Shown: positions 18,340 through 28,473 of the stretch, piece by piece
Numbering within the stretch: position 1 is the first letter of the stretch
How the letters are laid out: every line of letters begins with the position of its first letter
NCBI GenBank assembly: GCA_016712145.1
Contig: JADJRO010000001.1
Coordinates: 1-64,000, forward strand
DNA: 64,000 nt
Direction: 5' to 3'
Source of the DNA: Saprospiraceae bacterium
Lineage (GTDB): Bacteria > Bacteroidota > Bacteroidia > Chitinophagales > Saprospiraceae
Notes under the pieces: generated by a model
What the model was told of the DNA's origin: nothing
The model's database searches: none
What the model saw: only the letters and a program-made list of their open reading frames with translations
Translations under genes and position numbers: made by a program

Positions 18340-18801
18340 CTATTTGTTGTCTTCCTCAAATTGTTTGTGGGCTGCCAATTCAAAGCTTACCTGCCAGTTG
18401 ATCCCAAAAGGATCTGTTAACATTCCAAAATAGGATTCCCAAAAGGTTTTACCCATCGGCATTGTCTGGATTCCACCTTGAGACAGGCCCTGGTAGATAC
18501 GGTCTGCTTCTTCCATGCTATCGGCAGTAACTGATATAGAAAAATTAGTACCCGCCTGGTAATATTTAGCCCATTCCCCTCCGGTATCACTTCCCATCAA
18601 AACGGAATGCGTTCCAATAGGTAATGACATATGCATAATACGGTCTTTTTGATCGTCAGGAATCGGAGGCATATTTTCTTGAGCTGGCATTTCGCCAAAA
18701 GTACCTACATAAGGAAATTCACCACCAAAAACAGACTGGTAAAATTCAAATGCTTGTTTACAGTTCCCATCAAAAGTCAAATAAATATTTACTGAAGGCA
18801 T
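18340..18801 (-). CDS. VOC superfamily protein (PhnB/YjdN-like)
   Basis: The 153-residue protein has the PhnB-like layout: NIYLTFDGNCKQAFEFYQSV at the start, GGEFPYVGTFGEMP, then RIMHMSLPIGTHSVLMGSD, and the closing motif GMLTDPFGINWQVSFE. These are paired beta-alpha-beta-beta-beta units of the vicinal oxygen chelate fold. The family includes glyoxalase- and bleomycin-resistance-like proteins, most with unknown substrates. The gene is a single unit bounded by the bidirectional terminator. Confidence 0.85.
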   Translation of the reverse strand: MPSVNIYLTFDGNCKQAFEFYQSVFGGEFPYVGTFGEMPAQENMPPIPDDQKDRIMHMSLPIGTHSVLMGSDTGGEWAKYYQAGTNFSISVTADSMEEADRIYQGLSQGGIQTMPMGKTFWESYFGMLTDPFGINWQVSFELAAHKQFEEDNK

Positions 18802-18918
18802 TTTAATTAGATTTTAAGGTTTTGAATATTGTATATTAAACCACTAAAAATAGTAGATTCAGTAACCCTATTCTAATTTTTGTAGATTAGCATTAAAATT
18901 TTAACATTTCAAGCTAAT

Positions 18919-20031
18919 ATGAAAATTAATAAATGGATATCCTGGAAGCATATAGGCTCTCAATTGGTTTACGATTTAATTGGCAAGGACTCATTTCGGG
19001 GAGTGAGTCTGACCTATTCCTGGCTAGCCAATCAATTTGGCCATTTATCCATTGGTTTTATTCATACGATGTTGCTCATTCATTTATGTAAGTGTCAATT
19101 TTGTGAAATAATTTACTGCTTAGGTGGAGATACTTATGGTCGAGCATTTGGAGCGGCTGTTTTAGTCAGTTTGTTTTGGTTTGCTTTTGAAACGGTCAAC
19201 TTTTTAGGTCCGCTTTTGACCCAAAGGAGAAGTAATTCAAATTTGTTATTTGTTGGGGGAAAAAAATATCAATTTAATCCTCGCTGGTGGTTTGTAGGTT
19301 TTGACACCGCTACCGATGTTTGTGTTTTTGCCTTTGGTGCTTTTTTAGCAGCTTATGTATTCCATCCAAGCGTTCCGACTAAAATTGCAATTGGCATCCT
19401 GATGATAATTCTACTTTTACCCTGTTATTATTGGTTTGTCAATAAAATGTACCAAAAATGTGCTAATTACCCGATGCAATTTAATTTGAGTCAATGGGAT
19501 TTAGATATTGATGAAAAAGGAAAAAAGAGTGTCCATGAATTTATCCAAAGTATGTTGAATTACCGGAAGAATGGAGGTAATACGAAACATTTGCTAATTT
19601 TTGGTTCCAAAAGGTCTGGTAAATCAAGTTTGGGAATTGGTATTGCTAGTGGACTTTCTGACAGGAGGTTTGCCTGTCGCTACCTGACAGCAAACAATTT
19701 GTATAGTTTGTTTTTTGGTAAGGACTCAGCGTATCCTCGTGACGAAACTATTTGGGATTGGAAACAATCTGAATTATTAGTGATTGATGAAATCAATCCA
19801 GGCAGACCCGTTTGGAAATATATTATTTCCCCGGATCGTTTTTTACTTATTGCGAAACAATTTAATAAACATCCTGAAATTAATCCACAAATTTTATGTA
19901 ATAAATTTGTCATCTGGATTGTGGGCAATAGAAAACAGAATGATTTAAATATCAAGCGTTGGAAAGCAATGATTCTGGAAATGGGTATTAAAGAAGATCA
20001 ACAAATGACAATTGATTTATCAAAAAATTAG
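18919..20031 (+). CDS. Membrane-anchored P-loop ATPase with an IstB/DnaA-like ATPase domain
   Basis: This 370-residue protein has about four membrane segments in its first half (near residues 42-58, 77-97, 124-148 and 155-175). A cytosolic C-terminal nucleotide-binding domain follows: Walker A GSKRSGKSS at about 229-237 and Walker B ELLVIDE at about 285-291. The order of these motifs and the segment YLTANNLYSLFFGKDSAY recall helper ATPases of the IstB/DnaC/DnaA type, which bind DNA or remodel complexes. I do not know a characterised protein with this combination. It has no obvious operon partner; the LuxR-type gene downstream is convergent and overlaps its last 12 bases. Confidence 0.7.
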   Translation: MKINKWISWKHIGSQLVYDLIGKDSFRGVSLTYSWLANQFGHLSIGFIHTMLLIHLCKCQFCEIIYCLGGDTYGRAFGAAVLVSLFWFAFETVNFLGPLLTQRRSNSNLLFVGGKKYQFNPRWWFVGFDTATDVCVFAFGAFLAAYVFHPSVPTKIAIGILMIILLLPCYYWFVNKMYQKCANYPMQFNLSQWDLDIDEKGKKSVHEFIQSMLNYRKNGGNTKHLLIFGSKRSGKSSLGIGIASGLSDRRFACRYLTANNLYSLFFGKDSAYPRDETIWDWKQSELLVIDEINPGRPVWKYIISPDRFLLIAKQFNKHPEINPQILCNKFVIWIVGNRKQNDLNIKRWKAMILEMGIKEDQQMTIDLSKN

Positions 20032-20847
20032 AGTTAAAGGAAATATGGCTGGCAATATATGATTTTCATAAGCAAAGCTGATCAGATGAGCTAAACTCCT
20101 GACATTGAAACGCCGATACATTGGTATAATTCTTTTTTCAATAGCGGAAGAAGAAACTTTTAAATGACCTGCAATCTCTTTAAAGGAAAGCCCTTTTGCC
20201 ACTAATGCCAGCGCTTCTTTTTCTTTATCTGAAATAGCAAAATGCTTAAAGAGGGCTTTATTGAGTTCTTCCTCAAATGTTGATTTTTCAGGCCCATAAG
20301 TAGCATATCGCATGACTTTTCCAAAATGAACTCCATTGGCAATTTGGGATCGCCCAATTATTTCTGAAACTTTCCCTTTTTCCGCTTTATAAATTCCGAC
20401 TCTGGAAATTAGCGGTACCTCATGTCCCTTTTTATGAATTTTTTTTATTTCTATTGTAAAACTATAAGCTTCCAGATTATTATGGATTGTTTGTAAAAAC
20501 ATCAGAGCTTTATCGTTTATGTCATTGGAGAACGGTGCATATTCCGGAGCCGTGATGCTTACAATTTTCAACATGGTAATTTCATGATCAGGATAGCCGA
20601 GAAGAGGTTCCCAACCTTCTGCATAGAGCATTTTGTTTTCTTTAAAGGAATAAACATAAATAGCTTCATCCTGAAACTTTTGAATCTTATTTTTTAGTTC
20701 CTTATAAATGCTGCTATTGAGATCGGCCGGGATATCGGTTACAAGTTGATTTGTAAGGCTTTTATATTCCGGTGGATTTCCCATTTTGGCTGATCGATCG
20801 ATTAAAAGTAATAAAATTTGTCTTACTAAACTGTTTTTGAAATACAT
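20020..20847 (-). CDS. PAS-like LuxR-family transcriptional regulator
   Basis: The 275-residue protein has a PAS-like sensory part (about residues 60-180; DEAIYVYSFKENKMLYAEGW and EPLLGYPDHEI) and a LuxR-type helix-turn-helix (about 208-265; ISDKEKEALALVAKGLSFKE then KVSSSAIEKRIIPMYRRF). An internal Met22 (MGNPPEY) is a possible alternative start. It has no receiver domain, so it probably responds directly to a ligand or redox state. It is transcribed divergently from the caspase-like gene, and its promoter region (20848-21014) is shared, which makes that gene a plausible target. Confidence 0.8.
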   Translation of the reverse strand: MYFKNSLVRQILLLLIDRSAKMGNPPEYKSLTNQLVTDIPADLNSSIYKELKNKIQKFQDEAIYVYSFKENKMLYAEGWEPLLGYPDHEITMLKIVSITAPEYAPFSNDINDKALMFLQTIHNNLEAYSFTIEIKKIHKKGHEVPLISRVGIYKAEKGKVSEIIGRSQIANGVHFGKVMRYATYGPEKSTFEEELNKALFKHFAISDKEKEALALVAKGLSFKEIAGHLKVSSSAIEKRIIPMYRRFNVRSLAHLISFAYENHILPAIFPLTLIF

Positions 20848-21014
20848 AACCTGCGAATTTTCTCAGTTGACAGGCTGACACAGTCTAGCTAATTTCGTTT
20901 ATTAATTAAATGAAAATTGGATCTGAGGAGGGGCTAAGAGAACTGAATGTTCTTTTAGGACCTATGGAAAGTGCTATGTTAATGAATCTCAATAAATGCA
21001 ACAATTTTACAACC

Positions 21015-23515
21015 ATGAAGAATTTGGAATACATATTTTTAGTGTTCTTATTTTTGCTAAGGGTTCAAGGATTTGGGCAAGCTATTCGGGGGTGAAGCCT
21101 TTAAATTCTGCCAATGTGATGCCTAACAGGAATTATGGTATTGTAATTGGAATTAGTGATTATAAGAACATACCAGACTTGCAATATGCTGATCGGGATG
21201 CCATGGCATTTGGAAAATTTCTTTCACAGATCAGTATTCCAATCGTTGATTCATCCAATTTGATGATTTATATTAACGATGCAGCCAATCGCATTAATGT
21301 TTGTGATGGAATCTCAAAACTGATAAAAAAACTTCAACCGGGCGACCGGGTTTATTTTTACTTTGCAGGACATGGAGACATCGAAGCACTCAGTCAGGCA
21401 AAGAATGGATTACTCTTGTTATATGACAGTCCACCGGGAGATTATTTTGGATTAAATGATGGTGTTTTACAAGTGAACCAGTTAGCGGATTATTTTGGTC
21501 GGCTATCAGATATGGGTGTTGATGTTTTTTATATCATAGATGCCTGCCATTCCGGTAAACTTAAAGGAGGTGAACAAGGTAGGTTACATACTTCAAGAGC
21601 CATTCAATATTTGCTATCTCAGCGATCCACTGTTTTGTTGTCTTGCGATGAAGATCAACTATCTCTTGAGGGAGCAGCCTGGGGAGGAGGGAGAGGCTTG
21701 TTTTCCTATTATCTCGAGCAGGGATTGATCGGATTAGCAGAGGCGGATCAGGATAATTTGGTGAGTATTTATGAATTAGATCAATTTGTGACTCATAAAA
21801 CGTATTCAGAAAGCGAAAAAAGACAAACGCCTGTAATTCTTGGAACGCAAAATAAAGTGGTCAATAAAATATCACCCCAATATTGCGATTCAATTCGTGA
21901 ATTAGATTCCAGGCAGTATAGAGTATATTCTAATGTCAATTATAAAGGAAGTGATCAATTATTTTATTCAATGACGGATACGATCTTACTTAAAGAACTG
22001 GAAGGTTTTAAGCAACGTTTGCATACCAATCCATTATTACATACAGAATCTAGTAGTTATGGTTATTATAAAAATTTAGAATCTCAATACAAGCAACATT
22101 ACATTATCGATTTATTGAAGCGGGCTTTAATCGTAAAATTGAACGCGCGGTTTGATTCTCTGGTCAGTCCGATAATTAAAGGGAAGAATCCTAATTTTAA
22201 ATTGGAAACCTGTCTGGCCGTTTCAGAAGAATTGGATTCTTGTCTGGCCTTATTAGATACAGATCATTATATGCATAATTATTTTTTAGCTCGTAAATAT
22301 TATGTACTAGCACTGATCAAGGCACATGGAATTCACATCAATAATTATGGTCCATTATTTCAAAGGAAGCTGGTTGAGGCGATTCAACTCCTGAAGGATT
22401 CAAAACAGCTGGAGCCAAATGCCTCCTATGTACATTATACCTTGGGTTTGTATTATCAAACGATGCAGCAACTGGATAGTTCATATTATTATTTAAATGT
22501 TTTTTTAACCTTATTGCCCTATTCGGAATTAGCTTACAATAGTATTGGAATAACTCTTGGAGATATGAAGTCATATTCAGAATCCATCCATTGTTTTAAA
22601 CGTGCCATTGAATTAAACAAGAACTACAGACCACCTTATGTCAATTTAATTCAAATGTATGTGGAGACTTATCAGTTTGAAAAAGGAATTCAAATTGCAA
22701 AGCAAGCCATTGCCTTAAATCCCAAATTGCCCGAAGGATATAATAATTTGGCAGATTTATACCGGAAGCGAAGAGATTATAATCTCGCTATAAAATTGGT
22801 CAACAAATCTTTGACTGTTATGCCTGATCGCCCAAGGACCCTGCTTTTAAAAGCAAAGATTTTGTTTGATGCGGGTAATCATGGAGATGCAGAACAATTG
22901 ATAATTAAATTGATTAAATTCAGACCGGATTATGGAGAGGCTTATTATTACCTAGCATTGATACAAAAACACCGTTGTCAATATCAAGATGCTATAAGTA
23001 TTTTAGATCGCTATTTAGAGTTGGATTCTTTATCATCCGAATGTTTGACAGAGAAGGCGTATTGTTTCAAAATTTCAAACCAACCGGATAGTTCAGAATG
23101 GTATTTTAGAAGCGCTGTTAAATTTTTGGAAACGCATTCGGACAAGTCTGAGCAATTAGCAGAAATATATCATTTCGGACTTCATCAATTGGATTCAGCT
23201 TTTGTTTATTATCAAGCTTCACTAGTTAACAATCCTACGAATTTTATATTGTTGAGTAATTATATTGGATGTTTATTTGCTATGGGAAAAACAAAACAAG
23301 CTAAAGCTGAAATGAAGTTATTAATTTCCTTGCCTGAAAGCCAAATTCCATTAGTATATGTGAGAATTTGTGAGCAAATTATAGAAGGCAACTACCGGAA
23401 AGCACTCATAAATTTGCAAAAGCTTGTCAAATTAGATTCCAGTTACAAATGGCATATTTTAATAGACCCTTGTATGAGTCGCTTATTAAGTTGTGATCCA
23501 AGCGGGAGCCATTGA
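21015..23515 (+). CDS. Secreted caspase-like (C14) peptidase with TPR repeats (one frameshift after signal peptide)
   Basis: The signal peptide (MKNLEYIFLVFLFLLRVQG, start 21015) and the rest of the protein are in different frames. Adding one G to the run 21088-21092 joins them into 833 residues. The caspase fold follows directly, with the catalytic dyad His120 (FYFAGHGD) and Cys178 (IIDACHSG) and the early motif GIVIGISDYKNIPDLQYADRD split across strand 1 and helix 1. The region from about residue 470 carries at least five TPR units (for example AYNSIGITLGDMKSYSESIH and GYNNLADLYRKRRDYNLAIK). A caspase/TPR protein exported to the periplasm or surface would act outside the cytosol, unlike defence-type caspases. 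Using an ATG at 20996 instead loses the signal peptide and adds unrelated sequence, so I prefer the frameshift explanation. Confidence 0.8.
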
Positions 23516-23630
23516 TTTTCGAAGCTGAGGGATTTACAATATAGGATGGCCGGGAAACACCTAATTATTGTATCAAATCGTATTCGAATGAATCAAATTA
23601 AAATCCTGTTCTAAAATAATATTCAATTAA

Positions 23631-26201
23631 TTAATCTTTCATTGCATATCCAATCATTTGGTCAATCGTCATTTGACCTCCTTCGTTCCATGCCTGGTTA
23701 AAAAGTTCTACAGGCATTTGCTGTTTAATAATGTTTTTAGCATTTGTAATGATTGCTTGTAAATCATCCCATACAGGCATTTGGGTAGTTTCCCGTAAAT
23801 GTTCAACAGCACTTAATAATGTAACCGCATGGACAAATTTATTTTCATTAATTGAGACAAGCGCCCAAATTTCCAGTGACCATGCCAAAGCCTCATAAAA
23901 ATGTAAGTTCTGACTAAGCAAGATACTTTCCCGTAAATAGTTTTTAGCATCAGAATTTTTTTGCATTACCTCGACCAGTGCAAATCCACTTAGACAAATT
24001 ATAACTGAAATTTCATTGTGATCTGTTTTTGCTAATTCGATGCTTTGCTGGTAATATTCCTTTGCTTCTTTCAACCGATTTCCCATATAAATGGAATTGC
24101 GCCCCAAACCACTTAAAGCTAAACTAATACCGGTTGTAAGTCCAATTTTTTTATATTTTTCTAAACTGGAGTTTAAATATTTATCTGCGATTTCGTATTG
24201 TTTTATAATGGTTGCTACTACGCCTGCAATCAACAGCGCGGTTGCAACCAGTTCATCATCTTCTTGTAATTGAATCAAGTCCAGGTTCTTTTGTAATGTT
24301 GCATGATAGCTTTCAAAATCTCTTTGTAAAAATGACATGATACCAACATTAGCAACCAGGAGGCACAATGTTTTGTCATCTAATGGTGAATTGCCTTGTT
24401 TTTGTTGATCCCAGGCTTTTCTCAACCAATTGTAAGCTTCTTTTGTATGTGCATTTACCCACCAAAACAACCATAAATTCCATGCGATTTGAGTTAATTT
24501 TGATACTTCATTTCGTTCAAGTAGAAAGTCTAAAACCTGGCGGATGTTTGGATGCTCTTTTTCCAACAGCGCTAAAGCTTCACTTTGATCAATTTTATTT
24601 TTTTGTAATTTGAATGTATGCAGTGCAGTTCGGTAGTATTCAGCCTGAAGCATTTTTAATGCATCCAGTTTTCCTAGTCCTCTGAGTTTTTCTAGTGAAA
24701 ATTCCCGAACACTTTCCAGCATCTGGAATCTCACTTGCATGTTTTCATCTTGTTTTGTAAGCAAGCTTTTATTTAGTAAGGAGTCTAATAATCCCAATGT
24801 ATCGTCTTTTAAATCTGCTCCCATCCATTCAATGGATTCCATCAAAGCACCGGCATTAAATAAACTAATCCGCAACAGCAATTCCTGTTCATTTTCAGTA
24901 AGCAAATCAAAACTCCATTCAATCGTATTTCGAATTGTTTTTTGTCTGTCCGGGATATCTCTGAAGTTTCCCTTTAAGATGTCCAAACGATGGTCCAATT
25001 TCTTTAGTAGAAGCTGTGGACTCAAGGCATTGATTTGACCTGCCGCTAATTCAATTGCAAGAGGCAATCCTTCCAAGCGCTTGCAAATTTGAAGTAGTAC
25101 AGGTTTGTTGAAATCTGTCAGTTCAAAGTCTGGTTGAATGCCCTGTGCTCTGTTAATAAAAAGAGCAACTGCCGGAGGTAAACCATCATTTTGTGTATCG
25201 TTTTCACTTGCGAATGAATCTGACAATGGGGGTACTGCAACAACCTGTTCGAATGAAAGCGACAATCGTTCGCGGCTGGTAACCATAATTTTAATTTGGG
25301 GTGCAGCATACAATAAGTCATCAATGATCGACGCGGCTTCTGTAATTTGTTCAAAATTGTCTAATACCAAGAGCAAATTTTTATCTTGTAAAAAAAACTT
25401 CAAACTTTCTAAGGTATTTCCAGCAGATACTTTAATACCCAGATTGTAACAAATAGTTTCAGCGGCAAGTAAAGGATCCCTAACTGGTGCCAACGCAATA
25501 AATGCAATTCCATCTTTAAATGAACTTTCAGAGTTTCGGGCACTTTCAATCGCTAAACGGGTTTTTCCAATGCCTCCTGGACCAAATAATGTGATCAATC
25601 GAATGGATGGTTTTTCTAATAAATGAGAAATGTGATTGAGACATTTTTCACGTCCGATTAATTGATTTGGAGCAGCTGGTAACAGATGAAATAATTTTGC
25701 ATCTGTTAGTTTGCGATGTAAACTCAAATTAAAGCGCTCAGTTAATAACACGGCTAAATCATTTATTATTAATTGTTCTAACTCCTCAGGTTCAGAAAAT
25801 GATTTGTAGGAGACTTTATCATCACGTTGTATTTTATGCAGTAATTCTGACAAACGATTTTCCCGCTGACCTGCAGACTTTTTTATATAAATTAATTTGG
25901 GCATATCGCCAGAAAGATGGTATTCATCTTCCAATCCCGAAATGGATTCTTCAGGTGCAACCCAACCGTACCGATCCCAATAGATTCCAATAAAAATCTG
26001 ACTTTGAGCGAGATACTCGCGATATAAATTTCTTGGAGCATGTGGCCTGGCTCCCAATTCAAACATAACCGGTGTTAAATGAATTTCTTGAATAGCTTTT
26101 CTTGCAGCTTCCCGCTCTTCAGCTAATTCTTGTAAGGTCGAACTGATAAACACGCGGAGCCGTTGATCGGGAGTGAGGATAGGTGAATTTAAAGTATCCA
26201 T
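23631..26201 (-). CDS. DUF4062-STAND ATPase with C-terminal helical repeats
   Basis: Starting at the internal ATG (MDTLNSPIL), the protein has 856 residues. A DUF4062 domain (about 15-110; RVFISSTLQELAEEREAARK, IFIGIYWDRYGW) comes first. A STAND-type NTPase follows, with Walker A LFGPGGIGKTRLA near residues 205-217, Walker B LLLVLDNFEQ, sensor-like MVTSRERLSL and the GLPLAIELAAG motif. The last 350 residues are TPR-like helical repeats. Such proteins act as ligand-triggered switches: the repeats sense, the NTPase oligomerises and the N-terminal domain delivers the response. Similar architectures occur among regulators and defence proteins; which applies here is not visible. It is convergent with the caspase-like gene. 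Confidence 0.85.
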   Translation of the reverse strand: MDTLNSPILTPDQRLRVFISSTLQELAEEREAARKAIQEIHLTPVMFELGARPHAPRNLYREYLAQSQIFIGIYWDRYGWVAPEESISGLEDEYHLSGDMPKLIYIKKSAGQRENRLSELLHKIQRDDKVSYKSFSEPEELEQLIINDLAVLLTERFNLSLHRKLTDAKLFHLLPAAPNQLIGREKCLNHISHLLEKPSIRLITLFGPGGIGKTRLAIESARNSESSFKDGIAFIALAPVRDPLLAAETICYNLGIKVSAGNTLESLKFFLQDKNLLLVLDNFEQITEAASIIDDLLYAAPQIKIMVTSRERLSLSFEQVVAVPPLSDSFASENDTQNDGLPPAVALFINRAQGIQPDFELTDFNKPVLLQICKRLEGLPLAIELAAGQINALSPQLLLKKLDHRLDILKGNFRDIPDRQKTIRNTIEWSFDLLTENEQELLLRISLFNAGALMESIEWMGADLKDDTLGLLDSLLNKSLLTKQDENMQVRFQMLESVREFSLEKLRGLGKLDALKMLQAEYYRTALHTFKLQKNKIDQSEALALLEKEHPNIRQVLDFLLERNEVSKLTQIAWNLWLFWWVNAHTKEAYNWLRKAWDQQKQGNSPLDDKTLCLLVANVGIMSFLQRDFESYHATLQKNLDLIQLQEDDELVATALLIAGVVATIIKQYEIADKYLNSSLEKYKKIGLTTGISLALSGLGRNSIYMGNRLKEAKEYYQQSIELAKTDHNEISVIICLSGFALVEVMQKNSDAKNYLRESILLSQNLHFYEALAWSLEIWALVSINENKFVHAVTLLSAVEHLRETTQMPVWDDLQAIITNAKNIIKQQMPVELFNQAWNEGGQMTIDQMIGYAMKD

Positions 26202-26523
26202 TTTTTTTATATTAAATTTAATTTGACCACGCAAAGATGAACATGTTGAATGCTTTACACCAGGTGCTTTTACATGAATTGTAGAAAATGTAAACTGAAT
26301 TGATATGTAATTCCTTTTTTAGTTTTCAGAAATCTTAAGTCTGAAAATGAAGCGTTAGAGTGTATGATCAATTTCTTGATCAAGGTGTTATAATATGCTC
26401 AATCTGGGATTTATAGCCCTATTGACTGGAGACCAAAGCCTAAAGTGTCAATTATTAATTCATGGGTAGATTCCACACAGAAATATGGACATTTAGAAAA
26501 AGAATGTTAGAAAAACAATAATG

Positions 26524-27303
26524 CTACTTGCCCATCCATATTTTGAAATCGGTGACTTTTTCGCGACTTACGAGTGCTTCTTTTTCGTTTTTTGGTTTTA
26601 AGCCAAGGATCAGGCGGTTTCCAAAATAATCATTGATTTGATCCATTGATTTTATAGAAACAATGTAGGCTCTGTTAATTCTGAAAAACTGAGATGAGTC
26701 AATCATTTCTTCAATTTCATCTAATTTGTATTCGACAAGGTATTTTTTATCATCAAATGTTTTGAAAAAATTGAGTCGGTCATCACTAAAAAAATAAGCG
26801 ATCTGATTAATGTCAATGGAAACCAGTTTTTGAGCATGCTTGACTAGAAAACGCTTTCTGAATTCCTGTTTGGATTGAAGCTTGGATTGAAGTTCTCTCA
26901 CCAAAACATTCATATTTAATGAGGTGTCTGACGACCCAGAATATGATTTTTTAAGATGTTTAAATTTATCAAGTGCAGATTCTAAGTCATCCTTTTGTAT
27001 GGGTTTCAATAAGTAATCGATACTGTTTACTTTGAAAGCCTTTAAAGCATATTCGTCATAACTTGTAGTAAAGATAACTGGACTGTTTACCTCAATCCGG
27101 TTGAAAATTTCAAAACTTTGTCCATCTGCCAATTCAATATCCATTAAGATCAGATCAGGCGGCGGATTGTTTTGGAGCCATTCCACTGAGGAGGCAATGC
27201 TATCTGCAGTTCCAACAATTTCAATATCCGGATCTACCGAAAACAAGGTTTTTTGAAGCTTTTTTACTGCAAGTTCCTCATCTTCGATTAGTAATAATTT
27301 CAT
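26524..27303 (-). CDS. LytTR-family response regulator
   Basis: The 259-residue protein has a receiver domain with phospho-acceptor Asp55 (LILMDIELADG), a threonine in VIFTTSYDEYALKAF and the lysine of DYLLKPIQ. A LytTR DNA-binding domain follows (about 150-255; FLVKHAQKLVSIDINQIAYF and FFRINRAYIVSI). It lies 131 bases downstream of two adjoining LytS-type kinases in the same direction, so the three form one signalling unit. LytTR regulators commonly bind tandem direct repeats; I could not find an obvious set upstream of the neighbouring lyase genes. Confidence 0.92.
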   Translation of the reverse strand: MKLLLIEDEELAVKKLQKTLFSVDPDIEIVGTADSIASSVEWLQNNPPPDLILMDIELADGQSFEIFNRIEVNSPVIFTTSYDEYALKAFKVNSIDYLLKPIQKDDLESALDKFKHLKKSYSGSSDTSLNMNVLVRELQSKLQSKQEFRKRFLVKHAQKLVSIDINQIAYFFSDDRLNFFKTFDDKKYLVEYKLDEIEEMIDSSQFFRINRAYIVSIKSMDQINDYFGNRLILGLKPKNEKEALVSREKVTDFKIWMGK

Positions 27304-27434
27304 AATGTGTTACGGTTTTTAATATAGAAGTTAAAAGTACGATCCGAATAGATATACTTAGATTGAGTTCCGTTGAATCGGTATTTGTCCAAATTGAATT
27401 GATAGAATCCATGTTTGAATTGTAAGCATAAATT

Positions 27435-28472
27435 TTAGTCTAATAAAGGCAAACTTACCCTAAAATGATCTGGCCCTTCTTCAATCAATACGTCCTCCCG
27501 ATTTAGAAGTCGGTATTTTTCTTTGATATTGGATAAGCCTATTCCGGTAGAATCTACTGCGTGGAGTTTCTTTTGAAGTTTATTTTCTACAACGATCCGA
27601 CCTGAAGGTTCTGTATATATTTTCACAATCATGGGCATTTGTCGACTAACTATATTGTGTTTAACTACATTTTCGATCAATAGTTGCAAGCATAAGGTTG
27701 GTAATTGAGAATCTTTGTAGGTCGGGGTGATCTCCATTTGGATGTCCAGTGCCTGTCCAAATCTTGTTTTAAGTAATTTATTAAATGAATGAATGAATAA
27801 AATCTCCTGCTCTAGCGTACTCATGCCGCTTTCATTGTTTCTGAGTAAATAACGATACACTTTACTCAATTCGTCTAAAAATTTCTCAGCTTGATCTTTG
27901 TCTTCAGATATAAGTGAAGATAAGGTGTTAAAGCAATTAAATAGGAAATGCGGATTGACTTTCTGTTTTAAGTTGTCAAATTCTTGTTGCAATTGCAATT
28001 GCTTTATAAATTCCTTTTCTTCAATTACTTCTTTATATTTATCAATAATATAGATTACTTCCCAAAGAGATTCAAACAATACATTCACTGTCAGGCCAAC
28101 CAACAAAGCATATTTTAAGTCTTCCTGTTGCAAAATATAACCTTGTATATGAAATAAATGAAAAATGTATATGATAAGCAGGACAGAAGGTGACATTACC
28201 AAAAGATTAATCGGTAATTTTAAAAATACCCTTTTACGGGTTTGATCCAATCCTGGATATTTTGTAATGAGATAATTATCATAAACATAATGGGATCTCC
28301 AGGATAGATAACCGATCGTATAAATGATTGGATATGAAACCAACCAAATGTTCCATTCAGAAAATAGGCGTTCACCGAATAATATGCAGCATAATGAATA
28401 GGTAATAAATGGCATCGAGATCCAGAATCCAATATATTGATAGCGAGGCGGTTTAGGAAAATGCAAGCTCAT
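27435..28472 (-). CDS. LytS/YehU-type sensor histidine kinase
   Basis: The 345-residue kinase has four predicted membrane segments in its first 150 residues and then a His_kinase (LytS-type) core. The phosphorylatable His lies in KQKVNPHFLFNCFNTLSSLI. The ATP-binding half has an intact N-box, LLIENVVKHN, and an intact glycine box, STGIGLSNIKEKYRLL. The gene lies one base from a paralogous kinase gene upstream and is followed by the LytTR regulator. It is therefore probably the catalytically active member of the pair. Confidence 0.9.
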   Translation of the reverse strand: MSLHFPKPPRYQYIGFWISMPFITYSLCCILFGERLFSEWNIWLVSYPIIYTIGYLSWRSHYVYDNYLITKYPGLDQTRKRVFLKLPINLLVMSPSVLLIIYIFHLFHIQGYILQQEDLKYALLVGLTVNVLFESLWEVIYIIDKYKEVIEEKEFIKQLQLQQEFDNLKQKVNPHFLFNCFNTLSSLISEDKDQAEKFLDELSKVYRYLLRNNESGMSTLEQEILFIHSFNKLLKTRFGQALDIQMEITPTYKDSQLPTLCLQLLIENVVKHNIVSRQMPMIVKIYTEPSGRIVVENKLQKKLHAVDSTGIGLSNIKEKYRLLNREDVLIEEGPDHFRVSLPLLD

Positions 28473-28473
28473 G

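Noticed and set aside
21015..21100. Programmed frameshift controlling the caspase-like gene
   Set aside because: A run of five G residues is not a known slippery heptamer, and several unrelated genes in the window have similar homopolymer breaks, so error is likelier.
20996..21100. ATG 20996 as the start of the caspase-like protein
   Set aside because: The first 30 residues from this start are the signal peptide region read in the wrong frame and would leave a secreted-type protein without a signal.
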